Assembly: GCF_020080045.1 (NCBI RefSeq)
Contig: NZ_CP083451.1
Coordinates: 1,860,001 to 1,924,000, forward strand
Length of the DNA stretch: 64,000 nt
Direction of reading: 5' to 3'
Source: Comamonas odontotermitis
GTDB taxonomy: Bacteria; Pseudomonadota; Gammaproteobacteria; Burkholderiales; Burkholderiaceae_C
Of this stretch, positions 38,725 through 48,123 are shown one piece after another. Numbering within the stretch: position 1 is the stretch's first letter; every line of letters begins with the position of its first letter. A program made the position numbers and the translations under genes. Under the pieces are notes generated by a model that was not told the origin of the DNA, did not search any database, and worked only from the letters and a program-made list of their open reading frames with translations.

Positions 38725-40323
38725 ATGCCGCCTTCATCATCTTCCGCCGCGCAGCCCGATCTGCCCGTACTGCAGCTGCACGGCATCACCAAACGCTTTG
38801 GCCCGCTGGTTGCCAACGATGCCATCTCGCTCACCCTGCACCGGGGCGAGGTGGTGGCATTGCTGGGCGAAAACGGGGCGGGCAAATCCACCCTCATGTC
38901 GATCCTGTTCGGGCACTATGTGGCCGATGAAGGCCATATCGATGTGCATGGGCAGCCCCTGCCGCCCGGGCAGCCGCGTGCATCGCTGGCTGCTGGCATC
39001 GGCATGGTGCACCAGCACTTTGCGCTGGCAGACAACCTGAGCGTGCTCGACAACATCATGGTGGGCAGCGAATCGCTGCTGCGCCCGGCATCGGCCACCG
39101 CGCAGGCACGCGCCAAACTGGTGCAGGTGGCCGCGCAGTTCGGGCTGCCGGTGCAGCCCGATACGCGAGTGGCGGGCCTGACGGTTGGCGAGCGCCAACG
39201 GGTGGAAATTCTGAAGGCCCTGTACCGGGGCGCGCGCATTCTGATCCTGGACGAGCCCACTGCCGTGCTTACGCCCCAGGAGAGCGAAGCGCTGTTCGCC
39301 ACCCTGGCGCAGATGGTGGCCCAGGGTCTGTCGATCATCTTCATCAGCCACAAGCTGGGCGAAGTGCTGCGCGTGGCCGACCGCGTAGCCGTGCTGCGCC
39401 ATGGCAAGCTGGTGGCCGAGGCACCCACGGCAGGCACCACACAGGCGCAACTCGCACAATGGATGGTGGGCGAGGCAGTGGCCCTGCCCGAGCGCCGCCC
39501 TGCGCAGAGCGTAGGTGCCAGCGTGTGCCAGCTGAGCCATGTACACACAGTGCTCAGCAAGAAAAGCACGGCGCGTGACCGCCTCGTCGATGTATCGCTC
39601 GATCTGCGGGCGGGCGAGATCGTTGCCATCGCCGGTGTCTCGGGCAACGGCCAGGTGGCGCTGGCCGATGTGCTGTGCGGCATGCGCCGTGCGGGCAGCG
39701 GTACGGTCAGCTACCAGGGGCGGCCGATGCCCGCGTCGCCCGTCGCGCTGGTGGCGCAGGGCGTGGCGCGTATTCCGGAAGACCGCCACAGCACGGGCGT
39801 GGTGGGCGATCTGCCGGTGTGGGAAAACGCCGTCTCCGAACGGCTGCGTAGCCGCTGGTTCTCGCGCCTGGGCTGGGTAAGGCGCGCCGCAGCGCGTAGT
39901 CAGGCCCAGCACGTCTCTGCGCAGTTTGATGTGCGCGGCGGAGGGCTTGATGCGCCGGCGCGCTCACTGTCGGGCGGCAATATGCAAAAGCTGATTCTGG
40001 GCCGGGCCTTGCTGGCGCCACAGGCGCAAGGCCCGGGTGGAGAGCAGGGCGCTCCGCGCCTCATCGTGGCGCACCAGCCCACCTGGGGGCTCGACATCGG
40101 CGCCGTGCGCTTTGTGCACCAGCAACTGCTGGCTGCGCGCGATGCAGGGGCTGCCGTACTGTTGATATCGGACGACCTGGACGAAGTACTGGCCCTGGGC
40201 GACCGCATTGGCGTGATGCACGAAGGCCACCTGTCGCCCGCGCTGCCACACGCCGAGTGGAGCCGCGAAACCATTGGCCTGGCGATGGCGGGGGCTGGTG
40301 TGCCCGCTGCTCGCGAGGCGTGA
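38725..40323 (+). CDS. ABC transporter ATP-binding protein (two ATPase domains), nucleoside type
   Basis: This is a 532-residue double ATPase of the sugar/nucleoside (NupA/YufO-like) group. Domain 1 has Walker A GENGAGKST, Q-loop GMVHQHFALADNLSV, signature variant TVGERQRVEILKAL and Walker B ILILDEPTAVL. Domain 2 has a degenerate Walker A (GVSGNGQ), PEDRHSTG as the Q-loop region, signature LSGGNMQKLILGRAL and Walker B variant LIVAHQPTWGLD. Degeneracy in domain 2 is normal for the group. The start is uncertain (GTG at 38713 or ATG at 38725); neither has a clear ribosome site. Confidence 0.9.
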   Translation: MPPSSSSAAQPDLPVLQLHGITKRFGPLVANDAISLTLHRGEVVALLGENGAGKSTLMSILFGHYVADEGHIDVHGQPLPPGQPRASLAAGIGMVHQHFALADNLSVLDNIMVGSESLLRPASATAQARAKLVQVAAQFGLPVQPDTRVAGLTVGERQRVEILKALYRGARILILDEPTAVLTPQESEALFATLAQMVAQGLSIIFISHKLGEVLRVADRVAVLRHGKLVAEAPTAGTTQAQLAQWMVGEAVALPERRPAQSVGASVCQLSHVHTVLSKKSTARDRLVDVSLDLRAGEIVAIAGVSGNGQVALADVLCGMRRAGSGTVSYQGRPMPASPVALVAQGVARIPEDRHSTGVVGDLPVWENAVSERLRSRWFSRLGWVRRAAARSQAQHVSAQFDVRGGGLDAPARSLSGGNMQKLILGRALLAPQAQGPGGEQGAPRLIVAHQPTWGLDIGAVRFVHQQLLAARDAGAAVLLISDDLDEVLALGDRIGVMHEGHLSPALPHAEWSRETIGLAMAGAGVPAAREA

Positions 40324-40332
40324 GAGATTGCC

Positions 40333-41394
40333 ATGCGATTAGAAAAAAGACCCACCCCTTCCAAAGCCGCCATGGTGGCTGCGCCGCTGGGCGCTGTGTT
40401 GTTTACCTTGCTGGTCAGCGGCCTTTTAGTGCTGTGGGCGGGCGCGCCCGTGGGGGCCACGTACGCGGCGCTGTTCAAGGGCGCGTTTGGTTCGCTGTTT
40501 GCGCTGTCGGAGACGCTCACCCGCGCCGTGCCGCTGATTCTGACGGGGCTGGCCGCTGCCGTGGCCTTTCGTGCGCGGCTGTTCAACATTGGCGCGGAAG
40601 GCCAGTTGTATGCCGGCGCGGTGGCGGCTGTTGCCGTGGGCGGCATGCATGGGGGCACCGGGTTCGAGCTGCCGATGTACCTGCTCTTTCCGCTGATGCT
40701 GCTGGCAGCCGCTCTGGCCGGTGCAGCCTTGCTGCTGGGCCCGGCCCTGATGAAAACACGCCTGGGCGTGGACGAGGTGGTGACGACCTTGCTGCTCAAT
40801 TTCGTGATGCTGCTGCTCGTGGCCTATCTGCTCGACGGTCCGATGAAGGACCCGATGGCCATGGGCTGGCCGCAAAGCGTGGCGCTGCAGGGCGATCTGG
40901 AATTGGGCAAGCTCATCCCGCAGACCCGTCTGCACACCGGCTTGGCGGTAGCCGTGGGGCTGGCGGTGGCGCTGTGGCTGCTGCTGCAACGCACGGTGGC
41001 GGGGTTTGATATCCGCGCAGCCGGTGCCAACCCGCGCGCTGCCGCATTTGCAGGTGTGTCGGTCACCCGAACGGTGGTGCTGGTGGCGCTGCTGTCAGGC
41101 GGGCTTGCGGGCCTGGCCGGAGCCATCGAGGTGGCGGGCCGCACAAGCTATCTCACGCTCGATATGTCGCCCGGCTACGGCTACAGCGGCATCGTGATTG
41201 CCATGCTGGCCGGACTGCACCCGCTGGGCGTGGTGGCGTCTGCCATCTTTGTGGCCGGCATGCTGGTGGGGGCCGACAGCATGAGCCGCGCCGTGGGCGT
41301 GCCCAATGCGATTGCCGATGTGATCGTGGCTGCGTCGCTGCTGTCGGTGCTGGTGGCCAGCCTGCTGACCCAATACCGCCTGCGCAGAAAGTGA
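40333..41394 (+). CDS. ABC transporter permease, nucleoside/nucleobase type (subunit 1)
   Basis: This is a 353-residue BPD_transp_2 permease with eight to ten hydrophobic segments. Family segments are FRARLFNIGAEGQLYAGAVA, KTRLGVDEVVTTLLLNFVML and FDIRAAGANPRAAAFAGVSV. This set is characteristic of the YufP/NupB permeases for nucleosides. It starts 9 bp after the ATPase stop. It pairs with the second permease below. Confidence 0.9.
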   Translation: MRLEKRPTPSKAAMVAAPLGAVLFTLLVSGLLVLWAGAPVGATYAALFKGAFGSLFALSETLTRAVPLILTGLAAAVAFRARLFNIGAEGQLYAGAVAAVAVGGMHGGTGFELPMYLLFPLMLLAAALAGAALLLGPALMKTRLGVDEVVTTLLLNFVMLLLVAYLLDGPMKDPMAMGWPQSVALQGDLELGKLIPQTRLHTGLAVAVGLAVALWLLLQRTVAGFDIRAAGANPRAAAFAGVSVTRTVVLVALLSGGLAGLAGAIEVAGRTSYLTLDMSPGYGYSGIVIAMLAGLHPLGVVASAIFVAGMLVGADSMSRAVGVPNAIADVIVAASLLSVLVASLLTQYRLRRK

Positions 41395-41440
41395 GAAGCG
41401 CCATGTTTTCAGAAAAAACAGCCCTTGGTGCCCATCTGGT

Positions 41441-41456
41441 AAGCGCTATTTGCTAT
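41441..41456. repeat. Reversed ATAGC-N4-AGCGCTT repeat between the two permease genes
   Basis: AAGCGCTATTTGCTAT is the reverse-complement pattern of the 16-bp repeat. It lies in the 94-bp spacer between the two permease genes, just ahead of the second gene's ribosome site region. Half-element only; a partner in the opposite orientation is at 42425, after the second permease. Confidence 0.7.
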
Positions 41457-41488
41457 CGAAATGAGAGTATTGCAGTGCGAGGTGCGGC

Positions 41489-42412
41489 ATGAGCGAGTTG
41501 ATGGACATTCTGGCCAATGGTGCCTTCTGGGTGGCCGTGCTGCGCACCGCCACACCGCTGCTGCTGGGCACCCTGGGGGTGCTGCTGTGCGAGCGGGCCG
41601 GTGTGCTCAACCTGGGGATCGAAGGCATCATGGTGGCGGGGGCCTTCACCGGCTGGCTCACGGTGTATGCGGGCCATGGCCTGTGGACTGGCGTGCTGGT
41701 GGCGGCGCTTGCTGGCATGGTGTTTGGCGCGCTGCACGCATGGTTGACGGTAGGGCTGGCGCTGTCGCAGCACGTCTCGGGCCTGGGCATCACCATGCTG
41801 GCCACGGCCTTGTCGTATTACGGCTACCGCGTGAGTTTTCCGAAGGTGAACACGCCGCCCACCATCGCGCCGTTCGAAGCCATGGATTGGCTGCCGATAC
41901 CGATTCTGGGCGAGCAGACGGCGCTTACCTTGCTAGCGCTGCTGCTGGTGCCGTTGCTCGCCTGGGTGCTGATGCGCACACCGCTGGGCCTGGCCGTGCG
42001 CATGGTGGGCGAAAACCCGCAGGCGGCTGAAGGGCAGGGCATTCCGGTGATGGCGGTGCGCAGCGGCGCCATCATTGCGGGCTCGGCGCTGATGGGCGTG
42101 GCGGGCGCCTTCCTTACCCTCTCGGCGTTCAATGCCTTTTTCTTCAACATGATCAATGGCCGTGGCTGGATCTGCGTGGCGCTGGTCGTGTTTGCGTCGT
42201 GGCGGCCGGGCAAGGCACTACTGGGGGCGCTGCTGTTTGCGTTTTTTGATGCGCTGCAGCTGCGACTGCAGCAGTCGGGCGACGGGCTGCTGCCATACCA
42301 GTTTTACCTGATGCTGCCGTACCTGCTGTCCATCCTGGCCCTGGTGCTGGTGGCCCGCAAGGCAGCCTATCCGCAGGCGCTGATGAAACCCTATCGCAAG
42401 GGTGAGCGCTGA
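41489..42412 (+). CDS. ABC transporter permease, nucleoside/nucleobase type (subunit 2)
   Basis: This is a 307-residue inner-membrane permease, the usual second half of the BMP-type transporter (NupC/YufQ-like). It opens with RTATPLLLGTLGVLLCERAG and NLGIEGIMVAGAFTGW, has GLGITMLATALSYYGYR and the LGLAVRMVGENPQAAEGQGI loop, all typical. It is placed 94 bp after subunit 1, and a repeat element sits in the gap. Confidence 0.9.
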   Translation: MSELMDILANGAFWVAVLRTATPLLLGTLGVLLCERAGVLNLGIEGIMVAGAFTGWLTVYAGHGLWTGVLVAALAGMVFGALHAWLTVGLALSQHVSGLGITMLATALSYYGYRVSFPKVNTPPTIAPFEAMDWLPIPILGEQTALTLLALLLVPLLAWVLMRTPLGLAVRMVGENPQAAEGQGIPVMAVRSGAIIAGSALMGVAGAFLTLSAFNAFFFNMINGRGWICVALVVFASWRPGKALLGALLFAFFDALQLRLQQSGDGLLPYQFYLMLPYLLSILALVLVARKAAYPQALMKPYRKGER

Positions 42413-42424
42413 ACTATTGTTTTC

Positions 42425-42440
42425 ATAGCAATCAGCGCTT
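42425..42440. repeat. ATAGC-N4-AGCGCTT repeat between permease and deaminase genes
   Basis: ATAGCAATCAGCGCTT has exactly the pattern of the copies at 7864 and 38548. It starts 12 bp after the second permease stop and 58 bp before the deaminase start, preceded by CTATTGTTTTC so that CTAT and ATAG can pair. Confidence 0.7.
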
Positions 42441-42497
42441 GCCAGTTGTGCGCCAGAAGCCGGTTTGGCACCAAGACGCACCTTGAAAGGACAAAAA

Positions 42498-43769
42498 ATG
42501 CTCGATCTCCTCATCACCAATGCCACGCTGCCCGATGGCCGGCAGCGCATGTCCATCGCCGTGCAGGGCGGCAAGATCACCGAAGTGACCGAAGGCCTGC
42601 AGGCGCCTGCACACGAGGTGGTGGACGCCCAGGGCCTGCTGCTGACCCCGCCCTTTGTCGACCCGCACTTTCACATGGATGCCACGCTCAGCTACGGCAT
42701 GCCGCGCTTGAACGAAAGCGGCACCTTGCTTGAAGGCATCGCGCTGTGGGGCGAGCTCAAACCCCAGCTCACGCACGAGGCGCTGGTGGAGCGTGCCCTG
42801 GCCTACTGCGACTGGGCCGTGGCGCGCGGCCTGCTGGCCATCCGCAGCCATGTGGACACCAGCGAGCCGAGCCTGCTGCCCGTGGAGGCCATGCTCGACG
42901 TGCAAAAGCGCGTGGCCCCCTACATCGACCTGCAACTGGTTGCCTTTCCGCAAGATGGCGTGCTGCGCACCCCCGGCGGGCTTGATAACCTCAAACGCGC
43001 CCTGGCCATGGGGGTGGATGTGGTGGGCGGCATTCCCCACTTTGAACGCACCATGGCCGATGGTGCCGAGAGCGTACGTATTCTGTGCGAGCTGGCAGCC
43101 GAGCAGGGCAGGCGCGTGGACATGCACTGCGACGAATCGGACGATCCGCACTCCCGCCATGTCGAAACCCTGGCCTACCACACGCAGCGCCTGGGCCTGC
43201 ACGGCCGTGTCACCGGCTCGCACCTCACCTCCATGCACAGCATGGACAACTACTACGTCAGCAAGCTCATACCGCTGATGGCAGAAGCCCAACTGGGCGT
43301 GGTCAGCAATCCGATGATCAACATCACCTTGCAGGGCCGCCACGACACCTATCCCAAGCGCCGTGGCATGACCCGCGTGCCCGAGCTGATGGCAGCGGGC
43401 CTGACCGTCGCCTTCGGACACGACTGCGTGATGGACCCCTGGTACAGCCTGGGCAGCGGCGACGCTCTGGATGTGGCCCACATGGGGCTGCATGTGGCGC
43501 AGATGACGAGCCGCACCGGCATGCAGCAGGCCTTTGATGCGATCACCCGGAACCCGGCCCAACTGCTGGGCCTGCAAGGCTACGGGCTGGAAGCAGGCTG
43601 CAATGCAGACTTTGTGCTGCTGCACGCCCACAACCCCATTGAAGCCCTGCGCCTGAAGGCCGCCCGCCTGGGCGTCTGGCGCCGTGGTGTCCGGATTGCA
43701 AGCTCGCCAGCGCCGGTGGCGACATTGAATCTAGCCGGACGGCCGACGGCTGTGTCGATGCTGCGCTGA
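42498..43769 (+). CDS. Cytosine-deaminase-like amidohydrolase
   Basis: This is a 423-residue metal-dependent amidohydrolase of the CodA/cytosine deaminase group. Metal site: His-x-His in PFVDPHFHMDATLSYG. Further ligands are the His in DMHCDESDD, the His in RVTGSHLTSMHSMDN, and the Asp in AFGHDCVMDPWYSLGSGD. LLAIRSHVDTSEPSL is a substrate-channel segment. The start follows GAAAGGACAAAAA. Deamination of cytosine or a related purine/triazine is likely; the exact base is not proved. Position after a nucleobase-type importer suggests a salvage or nitrogen-scavenging role. Confidence 0.82.
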   Translation: MLDLLITNATLPDGRQRMSIAVQGGKITEVTEGLQAPAHEVVDAQGLLLTPPFVDPHFHMDATLSYGMPRLNESGTLLEGIALWGELKPQLTHEALVERALAYCDWAVARGLLAIRSHVDTSEPSLLPVEAMLDVQKRVAPYIDLQLVAFPQDGVLRTPGGLDNLKRALAMGVDVVGGIPHFERTMADGAESVRILCELAAEQGRRVDMHCDESDDPHSRHVETLAYHTQRLGLHGRVTGSHLTSMHSMDNYYVSKLIPLMAEAQLGVVSNPMINITLQGRHDTYPKRRGMTRVPELMAAGLTVAFGHDCVMDPWYSLGSGDALDVAHMGLHVAQMTSRTGMQQAFDAITRNPAQLLGLQGYGLEAGCNADFVLLHAHNPIEALRLKAARLGVWRRGVRIASSPAPVATLNLAGRPTAVSMLR

Positions 43770-43865
43770 TCGTACGCCGGGCGCCCTGATACGGTGCAAT
43801 GGCGGCTGCCAGGCCACAGGGCATTCCGTAGCTGCAAATATCGATAGGCCATGGCGCAAAGCGAT

Positions 43866-44885
43866 TCAGGCCACGCCGATGCGATTGCGCCCCTTTTCTT
43901 TGGCCTGGTACAGCCCGGTGTCTGCACGCTGTATCAGGGCAATGGGTGCGGTGGTGTCCTGCTCGGGCACCATCGTGGCTACACCGACAGAGATGGTCAG
44001 TGTGGCGCCGGGTGCGGGCAGCACATGGGCAATGGCCAGGGCCTGGACGGCACGCCGTGCACCATCGGCCAGCGAGCAGGCGCCTTCGTGGGAGGTATTG
44101 GGCAGGATGATGGCGAATTCTTCGCCGCCGTAGCGGGCCACCATGTCACCGGAGCGGGAGCACGATTGTGCGAGAACCTGGGCTACGCTGCGCAAGGCTT
44201 CGTCGCCCATCACATGGCCAAAGCTGTCGTTGTAGGGCTTGAAGTAGTCGACATCGATGATCAGCAGAGAGAGCTCCAGCTGCTCTCGCCGCGCACGCTT
44301 CCACTCAAGGTCCAGTTGCTCATCGAAGTGTCGGCGGTTCGACAGGCCGGTCAGACCGTCGAGCTTGGTCATGCGCTGCAAGGCAAGATTGCTTTCCACC
44401 AGCTGCTGCTGGCTCAGGCGCAATGCCTGGTTGGCCAGGTCGCGTTGCTTCAATGCCAGATAGGCGCGGGAATGGTAGCGGATGCGTGCGATCAGCTCGA
44501 CCGCATCGGGCAGTTTGACGAGATAGTCATTGGCGCCGATCGCAAATGCCTGGCTCTTGATCTTGGGGTCTTCCTTGGACGACAGCACGATGATGGGGAG
44601 ATCGCGCAGTTTCGGGTTGCTGCGATACTGGCTCACCAGGATCAGTCCATCAACACCGGGCATCACCAGGTCCTGCAGGATGACGGTCGGCTGAATGCGC
44701 TCGGCCATCTCAACGGCTTGGTTCGCGTCGCCGCAGTAGTGGAAGGTGACTCCCGCCTCCTGGGTCAGCATGCGCCGTACGGCCTCCCCGATGATGGCCT
44801 GGTCGTCCACCAGCAGAACGCTGACGGCGAACTCGTCCGGCTCCGGGAGGGACATGTTGTCGGGCAGGGTTGGAATGTGAATCAT
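43866..44885 (-). CDS. wspR: Response regulator with GGDEF domain, WspR diguanylate cyclase
   Basis: WspR makes cyclic di-GMP when phosphorylated by WspE. In the 339 residues, the receiver has VDDQ, phosphoacceptor D72 in [12 protein letters not shown] and K in YLVKLPD. A helical linker follows, then the cyclase domain with [15 protein letters not shown] and active site GGEEF at 253-257. The inhibitory I-site RSGD (R244, D247) lies five residues before it, so product feedback is expected. The start ATG overlaps the wspF stop in ATGA. It is the last gene of the wsp operon. Confidence 0.95.
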   Translation of the reverse strand: MIHIPTLPDNMSLPEPDEFAVSVLLVDDQAIIGEAVRRMLTQEAGVTFHYCGDANQAVEMAERIQPTVILQDLVMPGVDGLILVSQYRSNPKLRDLPIIVLSSKEDPKIKSQAFAIGANDYLVKLPDAVELIARIRYHSRAYLALKQRDLANQALRLSQQQLVESNLALQRMTKLDGLTGLSNRRHFDEQLDLEWKRARREQLELSLLIIDVDYFKPYNDSFGHVMGDEALRSVAQVLAQSCSRSGDMVARYGGEEFAIILPNTSHEGACSLADGARRAVQALAIAHVLPAPGATLTISVGVATMVPEQDTTAPIALIQRADTGLYQAKEKGRNRIGVA

Positions 44886-45889
44886 GGATTTCTCTTTACG
44901 GCTATCCAGCGACATAGTTCGGCCAGGCGATGGGGTATGCGGTCCAGAGGAAGGATTTCAGCGGCCGCATCGATGGCGGCTGCAGCCTTGGGCATGCCCC
45001 ACACCACGCTGCTGGACTGGTCCTGGGTAATGGTGGCAAAGCCACGTTCGCGCATGGCCTTGAGGCCATGGGCCCCGTCGCGCCCCATGCCGGTCAGCAG
45101 CACACCGATGGCATCGCCTCGCCATTGTTCGGCAAGGCTGTGAAAGAAGACGTCGATCGACGGACGGTAGATCTGCTCGTCGGGCTTGGGGGAGTACTGC
45201 AGTTCGCCACGGCGGCTTACCGTCAGGTGCTCATTGCGGCCCGCCAGCAAAACCACACCCGCCTGGGGCATCTCTCCTGCCTCCACCAGCCGTACCGGTA
45301 GCGCCGATTCACGTGCCAGCCATTCAGCCATGCCGGCCGAGAATTTGTCATCCAGGTGCTGGACCAGCACCACAGCGGCATCTAGATCCGCCGGTAACTC
45401 GTGCAGCAACTGGTTGAGCGTCGCAGGCCCTCCGGCGGAAGCGCCGATTGCAATCAGGCAGGGGCGCTGCGAACTGGTGCGCGGGGCGCGGTGGGCGGGA
45501 GGCTGCTGGGAGGTGGTCAGCCAGGCGATGTTCTGGATCTTTCGCAGCAGCAGCGCGGGATTGAATGTGCTGCTGCCAGCCAATTCGGGCAGGTGAACCA
45601 CATCGAGCGCGCCATGGCCCAGGGCATTGAACGCCCATTCGGTATTGAGCTCGGTCGCCAGATCGAGCAGCAGCAAAGGGCAGGGGGCTTCGTCCATGAT
45701 CCGCCGCGAGAACGCAACCCGGTCGGCGGTGCCCAGTTGCAGCAGCAGCAACTCGGGAGGGGTATCGCGGCACAGGCGCAGTGCCTGGGCCTCGTCCTGC
45801 GCGACCCAGTGGATGTCATGCAGCGGCGCCAGAGCCCGTTCGAGGCGCTGTGCCAACTCAGGGGTGTTGACCATCAATCCAAGCTTCAT
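44882..45889 (-). CDS. wspF: Chemotaxis-type methylesterase WspF, receiver degenerate
   Basis: WspF should remove methyl groups from WspA and so turn the pathway down. The catalytic CheB domain is intact: S151 in [11 protein letters not shown]178 in LVQHLDD and D271 in [11 protein letters not shown]. The N-terminal receiver-like domain (1-122) keeps the fold, with [10 protein letters not shown] and GHGALDVV. But the phosphoacceptor position reads [10 protein letters not shown] (Q51 instead of Asp) and the acidic pocket reads LMVNTPE. It therefore should not be activated by phosphorylation in the usual way. It overlaps wspE and wspR by four bases each. Confidence 0.92.
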   Translation of the reverse strand: MKLGLMVNTPELAQRLERALAPLHDIHWVAQDEAQALRLCRDTPPELLLLQLGTADRVAFSRRIMDEAPCPLLLLDLATELNTEWAFNALGHGALDVVHLPELAGSSTFNPALLLRKIQNIAWLTTSQQPPAHRAPRTSSQRPCLIAIGASAGGPATLNQLLHELPADLDAAVVLVQHLDDKFSAGMAEWLARESALPVRLVEAGEMPQAGVVLLAGRNEHLTVSRRGELQYSPKPDEQIYRPSIDVFFHSLAEQWRGDAIGVLLTGMGRDGAHGLKAMRERGFATITQDQSSSVVWGMPKAAAAIDAAAEILPLDRIPHRLAELCRWIAVKRNP

Positions 45890-48123
45890 TCAACGGCCTC
45901 GCCGATCAGCATTTGTACTGCTTCTAGTAATGTTTCATCGTGAAAGCTCGACTTGGCAAGGTAGTAGTCGGCTCCCGCATCCAGGCCGCGTCGGCGGTCT
46001 TCTTCCCGGTCCTTGTAGGACACAACCACCACGGGCATGGACTGTAGTTGTGCATCACGTCTCACCAGACCTACCAGCTCGATGCCGTCCATGCGAGGCA
46101 TGTCGATATCGGTCACCAGGAGGTCGTATTTTTCGGACCGAAGGATGTTCCAGCCATCCATGCCATCGACTGCCACGGAGACCGCGTAGCCGCGCCCGAC
46201 CAGGAGCTTGCGCTCCAGCTCACGCACGGTCAGCGAGTCGTCCACGACCAGGACGCGCTTGCGCCGCAGCGACGGTCCTCCGGACAGCCGTGCAACCCGT
46301 TCGACCTGGCCTGCACCCAACAGCTTGTCAGCGGAGTTGAGCAGGTCATCCATATCGATGATGAGCACCGGGCTGCCGTCGTCGAGCAGTGCACCTGCCT
46401 CCACGCCGCGCAGCAGGCCCAGACGGGGATCGATGGGCACCACGGCCAGGTTCTGTTCGCTGATGACGCGGTCCACCGCAATGGCGAGGCTGCGATCGTG
46501 GTGCGGCACCAGAACCACCGACAGCCCCAGTGGATCGGATTTTCCCTGTGGCAGTTGCAAAAGCTGGTGGGCGGCGACCAGGCCGACAGCGTGGTCGCGC
46601 ACCCAGACATGCTGCTGGCCTTCGACCATGCTGACGGCGTCTGCAGGAATGCGCAGAGTCTGTTCCACCTGCGCGAGGGGCAGCGCAAGGGCTTCGCCCC
46701 CGACCTCCACCACCAGGCAGCGCAGCATCGACAGGGTCAGCGGCAGTTGCAGCTGGAACACGGTTCCACGCCCTTGCTGCTGGCGAACGCGGATGGTGCC
46801 GCGCAGCTGGCGCAGCGTATGCTGGACCACATCAAGCCCTACGCCCCGGCCGGAAATCTCGCTGACTTTTTCGTTGACGCTGAAGCCCGGCAGGAACAGA
46901 AAAGCCAGCAATTCCTCCTCGTGCATGCGCTGGGCCATGGCTTCGGTGGCCAGCTTGCGTGCGATGACGGTGGCGCGTACGCGATCAAGATCCACGCCGC
47001 CCCCGTCGTCCTCGACTTCCAATACCAGAAGCCCGGCGGCATGCCGTGCGCGCAGCACCAGATTTCCCTGCGCGGGCTTGCCGCAGGCCAGGCGCTGCGC
47101 GGGGCTCTCAATGCCGTGGTCCACTGCATTGCGCAGCAGCTGGATCAGCGGCGCCTCCAGTACCTCCAGCACATCGCGGTCGCCCTGTATGTCTTCGCCT
47201 TCCAGGTTCAGCCACACCTCTTTGCCCAGGCTGCGACCGAGGTCGCGCACCATGCGTGCCTTGCCTGCCATCAGATCGGCGCAGGGCCGCATGCGCGAGG
47301 CCAACACGGTGTCATACATGCGCTGGCTGCGCTGCTCGAAGGACCAGCCAAAGCTGTCGAAAGCTTCCGTGTGTTGCTGCAGGTGGCTTTTTGCCTCCAG
47401 CGTCCAGTGACTCGCATCGGACAGCAGGGCCTTGGCGCGGGGTGGCAGATCCTGCCCCAGCAGGGCATCACGCAGCCCATGCAGGGAGCGATCCAGATGG
47501 TCTTGCAGGCGCTTGAGGCGTGCCAGATCCTGGCTCAGGGATTTGGTGCGCTGCGCCGCCACCAGTGAGCGCCCCGCCAGATCGAGCATGTGGTCGAGGC
47601 GTTCGGCCGACACGCGCAGTATGCGGTCGTGCAGCTCGCCAGGAGGCTCGGTCTCGGTGGTTTCAATGACGGCGGCTTCCTCTGCAAGCGCTGGCGTGGG
47701 GGCAGGCCAGGCATCTGGTATTTCTGATGTTTCTGGTGCTTCATCCTGCTGCGCATCTGCCGCCAGAATGGCTTGCAGTGCAGCCAGACCTTCGACATTG
47801 GCGCCTTCGCTCAGTTGTCGCAAGGCATCCGAGGCGCGTAGCAGCGCATCGATGCGTGTCGTGTTCAGGCGGAGCTTGCCGCTCTGGGCGGCGACCAACA
47901 AGTCCTCCATCACATGGGCCAGGGATACGGCGGCGTCGAGCCCGACAATTCGCGCTGCGCCCTTGAGCGAATGCGCTGCGCGCATGCAGGCTTCCAGCTG
48001 GGTGGGGTCGGCAGGCTCCCGCTCAAGAACCAGCAGGCCGGTATTCATGACCTGGGTCTGTGCTTGCGCTTCCTGCCGGAATAACTCCAGCATGGAACTG
48101 TCTTGATATGCATCAAGGCTCAT
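45886..48123 (-). CDS. wspE: Hybrid chemotaxis histidine kinase WspE (CheA-REC)
   Basis: WspE is the central kinase of the Wsp system and phosphorylates WspR, and in other species WspF. In 745 residues: an Hpt domain with H51 in AAHSLKGAARIVGL; dimerisation region; HATPase with N box QLLRNAVDHGIES, VEDDGGGVDLD and SGRGVGLDVV; a CheW-like domain; and a C-terminal receiver with VVDDSLTVRELERKL, DLLVTDIDMPRMDG and VSYKDRE. All phosphotransfer residues are present. The start MSLDAYQDSSM has AAGGTG upstream and overlaps a 20-codon mini-ORF. Confidence 0.95.
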   Translation of the reverse strand: MSLDAYQDSSMLELFRQEAQAQTQVMNTGLLVLEREPADPTQLEACMRAAHSLKGAARIVGLDAAVSLAHVMEDLLVAAQSGKLRLNTTRIDALLRASDALRQLSEGANVEGLAALQAILAADAQQDEAPETSEIPDAWPAPTPALAEEAAVIETTETEPPGELHDRILRVSAERLDHMLDLAGRSLVAAQRTKSLSQDLARLKRLQDHLDRSLHGLRDALLGQDLPPRAKALLSDASHWTLEAKSHLQQHTEAFDSFGWSFEQRSQRMYDTVLASRMRPCADLMAGKARMVRDLGRSLGKEVWLNLEGEDIQGDRDVLEVLEAPLIQLLRNAVDHGIESPAQRLACGKPAQGNLVLRARHAAGLLVLEVEDDGGGVDLDRVRATVIARKLATEAMAQRMHEEELLAFLFLPGFSVNEKVSEISGRGVGLDVVQHTLRQLRGTIRVRQQQGRGTVFQLQLPLTLSMLRCLVVEVGGEALALPLAQVEQTLRIPADAVSMVEGQQHVWVRDHAVGLVAAHQLLQLPQGKSDPLGLSVVLVPHHDRSLAIAVDRVISEQNLAVVPIDPRLGLLRGVEAGALLDDGSPVLIIDMDDLLNSADKLLGAGQVERVARLSGGPSLRRKRVLVVDDSLTVRELERKLLVGRGYAVSVAVDGMDGWNILRSEKYDLLVTDIDMPRMDGIELVGLVRRDAQLQSMPVVVVSYKDREEDRRRGLDAGADYYLAKSSFHDETLLEAVQMLIGEAVE

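Noticed and set aside
38725..40323. Weak Walker A in the second ATPase domain as a sign of gene decay
   Set aside because: Degenerate second-domain motifs are normal in the double ATPases of sugar and nucleoside transporters.
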